Assembly (NCBI GenBank): GCA_015680905.1
Contig: CM027380.1
Coordinates: 13,720,001 to 13,784,000 of the forward strand
Source: Coptis chinensis
Lineage: Eukaryota > Streptophyta > Magnoliopsida > Ranunculales > Ranunculaceae
Length of the DNA stretch: 64,000 nt
Reading direction: 5' to 3'
This document shows, one piece after another, positions 55,338-64,000 of the stretch; the first letter of the stretch is position 1, and each line of letters begins with the position of its first letter. A program made the translations under genes and the position numbers. Under the pieces are notes generated by a model. The model did no database searches. It was given only the letters and a program-made list of their open reading frames with translations, and was not told the DNA's origin.

Positions 55338-55739
55338 TTAGAGCAAGAAAACAGTAGCCAAAGTTCCAAAAATAGCAGATCCAGCAACAGCAACTCTGTT
55401 CAATGACCCAAGAGCTGAGCTATTAGGTGGTGGTGGAGGTGTTGATGGACCTTGAGTTGGAGATAATGGGCTCCCAGGGTTAACTGGTGCAGGTGGTGAA
55501 GCAGTGCTTGGAGATGGAGCTGGAGTTGGAGTTGGAGTTGGAGTTGCAGATGGAGCTGGAGTTGGAGAAGGAGTTGGCGGAGTTGCAACTGGTGCTGGTG
55601 TAGGTGCAGCTTGAGGTGTAACTGTTGGTGTAGGTGCTACTGTTGGTGGAAGAGTTGGTGCTGCACCTGGTGCTTGTGCTATTGTTGAGCCAATAAACAT
55701 AGCTAGAATCAAGAAAACTGCTAATCTTGATGAACCCAT
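55338..55739 (-). CDS. Classical arabinogalactan protein, GPI-anchored
   Basis: One exon, 133 residues. Residues 1-21 are a secretion signal (AVFLILAMFIGSTIA, cut before Q22). Residues 22 to about 105 are rich in Pro, Ala, Thr and Ser with repeated AP, TP, SP and TPTP units, the sites for proline hydroxylation and arabinogalactan chains. SPSTASPPAPV is followed by a short PPPPP run. The C-terminus SSALGSLNRVAVAGSAIFG then VFLL has a small-residue cleavage site and a hydrophobic tail, the GPI-anchor signal. Classical AGPs act at the plasma membrane and in the cell wall in growth and signalling. Length and layout match family members. The 5' flank has a good TATA box. The gene looks intact and is not related to its neighbours. 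Confidence 0.92.
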   Translation of the reverse strand: MGSSRLAVFLILAMFIGSTIAQAPGAAPTLPPTVAPTPTVTPQAAPTPAPVATPPTPSPTPAPSATPTPTPTPAPSPSTASPPAPVNPGSPLSPTQGPSTPPPPPNSSALGSLNRVAVAGSAIFGTLATVFLL

Positions 55740-55863
55740 TGTCTCTAAATATGCAAAGTATTAAGAATGAGAAGTGGTATAAAAAATGGGAGAAAGCTAG
55801 ACAAAAGAGGAGGAGGAGTGTAATGAAAAATGTTTGAGGGAGAGAGTTTGAGTTTGATAAATA

Positions 55864-55871
55864 TATTTATA
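55864..55871 (-). promoter_or_regulatory. TATA box of the AGP gene
   Basis: Minus-strand TATAAATA lies about 125 bases upstream of the ATG; it would place the transcript start near 55835 and give a 5' UTR of about 95 bases. Confidence 0.6.
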
Positions 55872-56739
55872 GAGAAAGAGAATAAAAAAGGCCGAGAGAA
55901 ACAGCAAGGAAAGGCGGTGTTGGTAAAGTTGGGTTTACTCGTTTGCTTTGTTGAAATGTTCTGTTTCAAGTCATTTTCATGACACATTATTTTTTTGTTA
56001 GTGTCAAGATATGGACGAAGTAAAAAAATATTTAGGAGCTTCATTTTTCTTCTCTTGGTCTGTCTTCCGCGTTAACTTAATCAATTCAACAACTATTTGC
56101 GTGGTCGGTTAAGTGTTCATTTAGTTTCAAATTACTTCAAAATTCGTAATTAAGAGCTTCGCATTATTTTAATTTTCAAAGAGTTACATGACTTTACCTA
56201 TAAGTCATTTTGTACTCGATATTTATGTAAAACCTATTGGAGTATTGGACACAATAGATTTTAATTAGTTAATTATTTTGTTAATATTTAATGCTGTATT
56301 ATAGATTTATAGTCTTTTATGAATTTTTGGTAGGCCTAAATTGATAAATTAGTGGTAATGAACGAATGAGGAACAAGTAACATGGACAGGCGTATTTGGT
56401 TGCTTCCATGATGAACGTTGCAAATAATTCCACAGTTGGTGACTCAATTCCTTTGGTCATGGATTATTTTGTTCCAAACACTATTTCTTAAAACATATTT
56501 TAGAAGCTGTCAAGCATTAGAACGCGCAGAGAATATGGGCGTTTGTTCGATATTTTAGTAGTGTTGGTAGTTGCTAGGTAGTCCATTTCTGTCTGAACAT
56601 TTTTAAGCTTGTTGGCCAACGATACCCTTGAATATAATGTTATGGTATTAAGGAGTATATATTGAACTTACAGATTTATGTAGTGGTGATAGATTATGAA
56701 AGTTTTATATATATTCTAACATCATTAAATTTGTACCAA
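55872..56739. other. Intergenic, nothing recognised
   Basis: AT-rich upstream DNA of the AGP gene without recognised genes or element ends. Confidence 0.4.
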
Positions 56740-56742
56740 TTA

Positions 56743-57240
56743 GAACATCTTTAGGTGGAATATCACCTCTACATTTTTCTCCACAATTTGGAATTTCGCG
56801 AAAAACCATTTCTAGGCGGAGACAAATATGGAGTTACCACCTGTCTAGCCGCATCCTTGGATGCAAATTTGTGATTTCGGATGGAGATGCGGCACGACAC
56901 TGGTAACGTCGAGCGCCACTCCTAATGTCGCCCAAATATTTTTTTGACTTTGACCACAATACACCGCGCCATTACTAATGGTGTGCGACAGTAGGAATGT
57001 CGCGTGAGAGGGGGGGGGGGGGGGTTAACTTTTTTCAACTTTGGGCGACAGTAGTAATATCGCGCAACAGTACCAGTACCAATGGCGTGCGATAGTGGTA
57101 CTGGCACGTAGGGTAGACTATACATACAGATTTGCGACCGATATTTACCTCCACCTAGAGTTGGTCAAATTTTGAGAACACTTTCTGCAAGTTTCGGCCT
57201 CAAACAATGCAAGTGATACCACCACCACCTAAAGATGCTC
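56743..57240. mobile_element. Tourist-type (PIF/Harbinger) MITE, 498 bp
   Basis: The ends are GAACATCTTTAGGTGG and, on the complement strand, GAGCATCTTTAGGTGG, 15 of 16 alike. The flanks TTA at 56740-56742 and 57241-57243 give the 3-bp duplication of this superfamily. The interior has repeated GCGCGACAGTA-like and AATGGTGTGCGACAG words and a run of about 15 G near 57010. Confidence 0.85.
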
Positions 57241-57277
57241 TTACTAGTATTTTACTTGTTTACTAAGAGTGCGCTAA

Positions 57278-57409
57278 TCTAAATACTATAAAGAGAGAAG
57301 GCAACTCTATAGTAGTATTTTCCCATTTTGCCCCTAGGACTTTCTAAATATTATAATTGTTATTTTAGGAACATTTTGTAATATCTTGCAAGTGGAGAGT
57401 AAAAATGTC
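57278..57409 (+). mobile_element. Possible Helitron 5' end
   Basis: TCTAAATACTATAAAGAGAG follows an A, the usual start of plant Helitrons. It is soon interrupted by two hAT-type MITEs, with its sequence probably continuing at 58300-58376 and after 59285. I could not fix the 3' end with hairpin and CTRR. Confidence 0.4.
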
Positions 57410-58291
57410 TAGGGGTGTCCACGGTTAAGTTCGGTTCGGTTCCTATTGAAAATTTTAACCGAACTGAAGTCATCGGTTCTCAAAAACAAAAACCGAAACC
57501 AAACTGATATATCTCATAAACAGATTTTAAACTGGACCAAAAAATCGGTTCGGATCGGTTCAGTTTTTTAGTTTTCACCATATCAAACGAAATAATAAGA
57601 ACAATAACAGATATGGAAATTTGATCTTTGTTACCAATTAATCCAATTATTACAAAGTAAGCAATGATCAACTCCAATCAAATATTATACTCAGTATGAA
57701 AAATCAAATTAAGATGAAAAAAGAATATAAGCAATTGGCTTGATTGTATAAAGAGCAGAAAGAAGATTCCACTAATAATCTAGATCCAAAACACCATATA
57801 ATTTTTTTCACGATGAATTAATTGATGATGAATCTTTGAAGAATATCAAAAACGAAAAAGTGAGAAGCTAGGGTGAGAAAAAAAGACTTTAATTGAAAAT
57901 AAAAATAGTGAAAACACAAGTGGGTGTTGCCTTGAAGCCATTGAGAGAGGGAAGGAGAGAAATGCATGCTGTGGCTAGTTGAAGAGAGTTTTAGAGAGCA
58001 CAATGGACTTAGGGTTTGCTGGATCAAAGCGAAATAAGCTCATTCTAAATCAATGGCCATAAACTCATTCTTAGATCTAAGGGTCAACTAATAGTTAATT
58101 CTTGAAAATATGTTTCTATTTATTACTGGACACCTATTCGGCTCGGTTCGGTTAACCGAAGGTAGAAATCGTAAGCCGAACCGACTGACATCGATTTAAC
58201 ATTTTAGAACTCAAAAACCGAACCGGGTATGTTGAAAATCGAAAAAATTGGCTCGTTCGGATCGGTTTCTCGGTTTTCATGAACAGCCCTA
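57410..58291. mobile_element. hAT-type MITE, 882 bp
   Basis: The ends are TAGGGGTGTCCACGG and, on the complement strand, TAGGGCTGTTCATGA. The flanks AAAATGTC at 57402-57409 and 58292-58299 are a perfect 8-bp duplication. Subterminal words GTTCGGTTCGGTT and AACCGAACCG dominate both ends. No transposase is seen. Confidence 0.85.
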
Positions 58292-58384
58292 AAAATGTCC
58301 CACTAATAGAACTTTTCGACTCCACCGATATTTCATTTTCCCGTTTTACCCCACCCAACTATTGATATTATAATACAAAAACAT

Positions 58385-59276
58385 TAGGGGTGGCAATGGG
58401 TCGTGTTGGGTCGGGTTCGTGTCGTGTCATATTCGAGTCACGTATTAGGAGAGCAAACCCAAACCCGACCCAATTACTAATCGTATCGAGTTTGTCAAAT
58501 CCAAACCCAACCCGACTATATAACGAGTTACTCAACGGGTGACCTGCTAAGATAGCGGGTCAATTTCATATCAGTTTTGGATCAGATTCACAGACAATTT
58601 GTATGCAAAATATTTAGTATTTCACGATTTTATTTATAAAAAAAATATATAAAAAAATATGCATTAATTTTCAAAAACCATTTATAATTTAATTACATAT
58701 TAATGAAAATTGAATAATGAAACATATCTTTATCGAATGAATATCAATATGACAACTAATCCTTCTCCTTTTAGTCATTTATTTTAGGTAGTTTGGATGA
58801 TAGATGAGATTTTAGATCAGTTTTGGATCGGATTCACAAACAACATGTATGCAAAATATTTAGTATTTTACAATTTTATTTATCAAAAAAACATATATGT
58901 ATTAATTCTCAAAAACCATCCATAATTCAATTACATATCAATGAAAATTGAATAACAAAACATATATTTATCAAATGAATTAATATAATGGCTAATTATT
59001 CTCCTTTTAGTCATTTATTTTATGTTGTTGGGATAATGAAACTTATCTTAAAACAGGTTATACAGGTCACAGATTGATGACCCGACCCATTAGACCCGAG
59101 AACTAATCGGGTCTACTAACGGGTTACTTTGGTTAACATATGTGACCCTAACCCAACCCATTTATTTGACGGGTTCGATGGGTCAACCCTTAAATGACCC
59201 AAAAGCCTTTTTTCTCAATCCAAATCCCCTAATTTCGTATCGGGTTAGTGGGTCGTGTACAAAATTGCCACCCCTA
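58385..59276. mobile_element. hAT-type MITE, 892 bp, with internal duplication
   Basis: The ends are TAGGGGTGGCAATGGG and, on the complement strand, TAGGGGTGGCAATTTT. The flanks AAAAACAT (58377-58384) and AAAAACAC (59277-59284) match at 7 of 8. Subterminal GGGTCGTG, GGGTCGGGTT and GACCCGACCC words mark a widespread plant hAT group. A segment from CAGTTTTGGATC is duplicated in tandem with a 246-bp period (from 58572 and 58818). Confidence 0.85.
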
Positions 59277-59882
59277 AAAAACACTATAAAATGAGTAAAT
59301 AGATTTTTATATAAGGGTAGGTGTGTCATTCAAGTATAATATGATTTTTTTTTATACACGGGCCTCAAAATTTGTCGTCATTAAGCCATTTTGTTTATTT
59401 TTGCATGACACGTGTCGACAAACCAAAAAACAATAAAAAGAAAAAGCCTTTTTCCATTTTCCACTTTTGTCCTCATTTTTTCCATTGTATTACACTACTC
59501 GATACACAATATACTTGATAAAGTGAATTAAATTTAAGGGTCAAACCGTAATTATAAATTTTGGTTCCTAAAATATTCTTACTCAAGTGCAAAAATTACT
59601 ATAGCATAGACAATTTTTCATTTTCCGATTTAACCCCCCACCCAATTCTTGATATTACACCTACCAAGTACACATTGGAATTGAAATTTTAAAATAAATA
59701 CAAGGGTGAAAACGTAATTTAAATTAGATGTCTCTAGTCATGTAAAAAAAGTGTTTAAATTATGGACCGTTAGATAAATTTCTAATTTGAATTCAACTTT
59801 TAGTAGAATTAGATGTGTTCAAATGAGCTAAGTTTTTGTAGAGATGGTCTCCATGATGTGGAGATCATATCCCCAGAAAATC

Positions 59883-59925
<43 letters not shown>

Positions 59926-59961
59926 AATTTTCTAAAACGTAGCCATTTAAGTTAACTTAAA
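59277..59961. other. Non-coding with repeat remnants and an (AT)n tract
   Basis: No gene is recognised. It contains half of a foldback element near 59790-59880 (GTTCAAATGAGCTAAG and GATGTGGAGATCATA) and a perfect (TA)n tract at 59886-59921. Confidence 0.5.
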
Positions 59962-60268
59962 ATAAGTACGTACGTAAAACTTCACCTACAAAATGAATTC
60001 AAACCTATTTTTTTTTTGTGGTTATGAAGCACTCACCATAATGATTATCTTCCCAAAATTTCAACTCATTTGGAAACCTCTAACATAGATAAAAATTGTT
60101 GTCATCTTTAAAAGAAATCTAACGGTCCATAAATGTTAAATTTTTGTAATTGTTTTTTTGCCAATGTTAGAGGTTTCCAAATGAGTTGAAATTTTGTAGG
60201 GATGATATTAATATTGAGTATATCACATCTACAAAAAAATAGGTTTAAATAGGTGAAGTTTTGTTACT
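59962..60268. mobile_element. Foldback MITE with arms of about 105-115 bases
   Basis: The left arm has AAAACTTCACCTACAAAATG, AAACCTATTTTTTTTTTGTG and TTTCAACTCATTTGGAAACC. The right arm holds the complements in reverse order, ending AGGTGAAGTTTTGTTAC. Identity is roughly 75-80 per cent by eye. The outer ends are approximate. Confidence 0.65.
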
Positions 60269-60294
60269 TTTAAGAGAAGGACTATATATATATA

Positions 60295-60772
60295 TTAGCT
60301 TGTAGGCCCGTGCATACGCACCGGTTCTTTTGAAAACATTTAGATTTTTTTTAGAAAATTGGGACTACTGTTTTAGTCACTAACCCGTTTTAATTTTCTA
60401 ACAAATTTATTTTAATTAAGTTTTAAAAACCCGTTTTTTCAATTAGGAGAGAGATTCTGTTTTAATAGGAGAATGATTTTTGTTTTAATTATATACACTA
60501 GACTTTCTCTTAATTTTCAATAGGAGAGGAATTCCTATTTTAATAGGAGAAGGATTCCCGCTTTAATTAGAGAATTCGTTATAATTAGAAGTGTTATAAT
60601 TTGTTTTAATAGGAGAAGAATTCTCGTTATAATAGGAGAGAAATTCCTGTTGTAAAAAAAAATTTCTATTTTTCAAATATAAAAGAAATTATTGTTTTAA
60701 TAGAAAATGACGTGGAATTTTAATAAAGCTAAAAAAATACTCTTTGTGGGAGCTTTAATATTAAGATATAGA
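60295..60772 (-). mobile_element. Non-autonomous Helitron, 478 bp
   Basis: On the minus strand it starts TCTATATCTTAATATTAAAG after an A and ends CTAA before a T. A hairpin (plus-strand 60307-60324, CCCGTGCATACGCACCGG) with one mismatch lies 8 bases before CTAA. The interior has repeated GAATTCTCGTT/AATAGGAGAG words and no coding frame. Confidence 0.7.
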
Positions 60773-62044
60773 TAAATATATAATTAACCATCTCAGTTTC
60801 TAACGATTCAACTCACGTTCATGCGCTTGATGGTGGGTCTAGAACTAATTCGAAAATGCTTTCAAAATCAGAGTTCAATTCTTTGGTTATAAGGTCTCTT
60901 TCAGCAAAGACTATCCTAGAAAATGCCAAAGTTCTTGGTCAGTGAAGGAGACTGGCAATTAATTCAGGAAGAGGGGTACCGTGGTACATAATTATTCCAA
61001 ATTTTTCTAAAAATTTATATATAAACTAATTAAGAAAATAAAAGTGGTAACAAATGCCGAGTTCTATTTACAAATGTCGCATGGAAGTAAGGAAGCATTT
61101 TGAGAATATGATTTTATTCTACTTAATATATTGATTTATGGAGAATATTTTGTCAAGCCTCCATGAAAATACCTTATCAAATTATCAGGAGAGTTGAAAG
61201 AGAAAAAATGCTTAACAGCTTATCGAAATCTCGAAGTATGGCGTTGAACCCTAAATAACATTGTTCTAGGATTTCAAATCTTAGTGCGTTAGTGCCAAAC
61301 CAAAAAGGGCAAAAACTCTTGGTGTCAATTTCGTTAGTTCATCACGATCAAAAGTTTGAAGGCTAATATCGTAACCTTATGACAAAATATGGAAGCTTCT
61401 TGCTTTTTTTTTTTTCGATAATAACCCATCATGGAAGCTTCTAGCTTGCAGTGACAGGCATTTAACTTATTTTCTTTTTCGATGAATGAGTAGAGAGAAC
61501 ATTTCTCTTTTTTCCATATGGTTGGTGAGAATAAAGTAATCAAAAAGATGTGTGCAAAAAGCAAAGACAGCCTTAAGAATAGCACAACATACGCTGGTTC
61601 CATATGATGCCAATGATAATCATGGAATGGCATTTTGAGGGTGGGACCATTTCTAAACGAACCTGAAACATAGAAAACTGAAGAAGGCCTCGTGCGAGTT
61701 ATGTAGTTGGTCTCATATCACAATCTCATCAGAAGTAATATGAAACATTCCAAGTTGCATGAGTTTCGTCAAAGTTCAAAGAGTACTCTTCTGATGAGCT
61801 CGCCCGTGTCTGAACGACGTTGAAGGTCGACTTCAATAGTTAAATATGGCTGTTGGGTCTGCCGAAGAAGCACTTGGCCCCCGGCTCCAGCCGCTCATTG
61901 ATCATGACCAACTCTACAGTCCAGCATTGATCATGACCAACTCTACAGTCCAGCATTGATCATGACCAACTCTACAGTCCAGCGACTCAGCCAGAGTACC
62001 AGGGTGCACTTGTTAACATGAATGCACTGTAAACTATCTTCTTT
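60773..62044. other. Intergenic, one short tandem repeat
   Basis: No gene or element end is recognised. The frame at 61334-61633 (-) has no family features. Confidence 0.4.
61896..61982. repeat. Three perfect copies of a 29-bp unit
   Basis: Units starting CATTGATCATGACCAACTC lie at 61896, 61925 and 61954 with no differences seen. Confidence 0.9.
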
Positions 62045-64000
62045 ATTGTATTTTTTTTAGAAATGTGCTGAGGTTAGGCAAACCTCCACCTGTATTAGAT
62101 TCTCAAGTAAAGCCTTGTTATATCTTCCTCTACTATTTCAGAGAGAGTTTTACATAGGGGAGAATAGAAAGATATATGTTCCTCATTACAATCTATTGAT
62201 AATTTAGCCAAAAAGTTAGCAGCTCTATTCACTTCTCTAAATACATGCACAAAAGAAATCACTTCCATGTTGCTAACGTATCTTTTTATAGCTGTGACAA
62301 GGTTCCAACAGTTCCAGGGTGCAACTTCAATACCTTTCATGATTTGGATTGCTCTCAGCGAGTCAGAATTGACTACCACCTTTGCTATATTCATAGATAG
62401 TTACTAGATAAACCTATATGAATTGATTTTATTTCCTGGTATGATACAAATTTAACAGAGCCACCTCCAGAGAAAGCAAACACCACATTTCCTTCTGCAT
62501 CTCTTCCTGTCCCTCCATAGCCCACTCCTTCAACATTCATAGCACCATCACAGTTAAGTTTAATGATACCTAGGGGAGGGGGTATCTAGTTACATTGGGT
62601 GACTTGTTTCTGCTTATATATAAACTTTAACCCAATTCTATTTGCTAGAACTCTGATTGCCATCGAATCCTTTATGTCTTCCACCTTGACTTCAATATAG
62701 TGCTTCATCTTAGACATGAGAAGAAGACTTACATCCTTAGCCTCTATAGATACACCATTGAACCTCCTGTTATTCCTTTCTTTCCAAATGTAACCAATAG
62801 TTGCACATACAAAGACCTTATAAATTTCTGCTGGTGGTGAGTTTCCTCTACAAAGGTTCATAATATCACACCATTCTCTATTAGAGTGAGAGATATTTGC
62901 AGTGAGACCAATAGAAGTTTTAACTCGAGTCCACACTTCTTTAGAATATAGGCAATCCAAAAAGAAAAGGTGTTTGGAGTTTTCTTTATGGCCCTAGCAA
63001 AAACAACAAGAAGAGGATGGCATGACCTTTTTTGTAGACTAACCTATCTTGGGTAGGGAGACTCCCAGAAAAGAGTTGTCATGCATTGAAGGAGATGAAC
63101 TTTGGTAGTACTAATTTTCCCCACACTAGACCATACCAAGGCACCTTAGCCTTTATTTTTCTAAGACCATCATAAGCTGACTTAGTGAAGAAATCATCCG
63201 AGGAAATTGGAATCCAAATAATCTGATCTTCAGAGAGCTCATTAAAGATGTCAGTACTCAGGATTGAGTTCTTAAGATGTCTTTTAGGTAGATTGCGGAT
63301 GGTGTCATTCCATCTACCTTGATCAACTAACTTAGAAACTCTTGCATCATCAGGGAGATTGATAAAAGTTCTTGCTGCAGAGTTCATGTGCAATGGTGAA
63401 TCATCACACCAAATGTCATGCTACACCCTTTAGCTATAATGTATCTTATGAATCTCTTAGCATACTTTCTATGATTGATAATAGATCTCCAAGACCAAGA
63501 ACAATTAGAAGGAATATTCATAGTCTATTTTTTTTAATATGCTCATTCCAAATCCACTTGTTCCAAAGGTTGCTTTCCTTTCTTGCCAGCTTGAAAACTA
63601 GACCACATAATGCACCTCTATTCCATATAATGGGATCAGCAATGTCTAGGCCTCCTTCTTGCTTTGTATAGAGTAAGTTTGCTCTATTTTTTTGATGCAT
63701 CTTGTTAACCATTTGAGGGCCACACCATAAGAATTTAATGCACACCTTTAAAATCTGCAATATAACATTTTTTGGCAAAAGGAAAGTTCTTACCCAATAA
63801 GAGTGGAAAGATGACAAGATGGACTGGATGAGTTATAGTCTGCCAGTATGACTCAAATGATTACTCTTCCAGGTTGTGATTCTTCCAATGACTTTCTCGA
63901 TGAGGGGAAGACAATCCTGAATACTCAGTCTGGAAGAGACTAGAGGTAGGCCAAGGTACTTGAGAGAGAGAGAGAGAGGGGGGGGGGGGTCAGAAACTTG
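62045..64000 (-). mobile_element. L1-type LINE, 3' half, running off the window
   Basis: From the right edge downwards the minus strand reads the reverse transcriptase thumb (LSSFHSYWVRTFLLPKNVI, IKFLWCGPQMVNK), a linker (WNDTIRNLPKRHLKNSIL), a zinc-binding part (MDCLYSKEVWTRVKTSIGL), the tether (GYIWKERNNRRFNG) and an RNase H-like end (VVVNSDSLRAIQIMKG, VFREVNRAANFLAKLS). It ends with an A-rich tail near 62045-62060 read on the minus strand. Frame changes split it into at least four pieces. It is from a different LINE subfamily than those at 38-44 kb. Confidence 0.85.

Noticed and set aside
55400-55588. Leu/Gln-rich frame in the AGP gene
   Set aside because: It is the shifted frame of the Pro-rich AGP coding repeat.
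61334-61633. 99-residue hydrophobic frame
   Set aside because: No family motif, homopolymer-rich and without neighbours; probably chance.
1-64000. A new multi-gene system, CRISPR array or biosynthetic cluster
   Set aside because: The genes present are unrelated single plant genes plus one tandem MATE pair. A 2-ODD gene near transporters could hint at a pathway, but there is no further enzyme gene to support a cluster.

Overview
This is eudicot plant nuclear DNA: AT-rich, with short exons and long introns, GT-AG splice sites, plant-specific gene families and dense plant transposons (L1-type LINEs, hAT, Mutator and Tourist MITEs, Helitrons, LTR remnants). I cannot name the species from sequence alone.

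Host genes. The left edge (2-505, +) is the C-terminal end of an ATL6/ATL31-like RING-H2 ubiquitin ligase. At 9369-11405 (+) lies an intact four-exon 2-oxoglutarate/Fe(II) dioxygenase of 364 residues. At 14683-16470 (+) is a decayed FAR1-related pseudogene with a hAT-type MITE inserted in its coding sequence. Two MATE transporter genes of the DTX20s type lie in tandem on the minus strand: 18335-35085 (eight exons, 487 residues, all junctions in phase) and 49308-53770 (the same exon plan, but two frame problems). A one-exon classical arabinogalactan protein lies at 55338-55739 (-).

Transposon landscape. The first MATE gene covers 16.8 kb against 4.5 kb for its paralogue, because its introns filled with elements: a Helitron of 2.4 kb, a compound inverted-repeat element, several MITEs, a LINE tail and an LTR fragment. 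Between the two MATE genes lie a small LTR element (36171-38211), a LINE nested inside the 3' end of another LINE in opposite orientation (38652-43815), and a 3.3-kb solo LTR nested in another LTR-like segment (44263-48185). From 56.7 kb to 60.8 kb is a cluster of MITEs and Helitron ends. The right edge is a LINE running out of the window (62045-64000, -).

No operon-like or new multi-gene system is visible. The best leads are the well-bounded element insertions, the nested structures, the divergent tandem MATE pair, and a perfect 14-bp hairpin downstream of the RING gene. All element boundaries come from terminal repeats and target-site duplications read by eye; family names without a transposase are inferred from terminus and duplication length.
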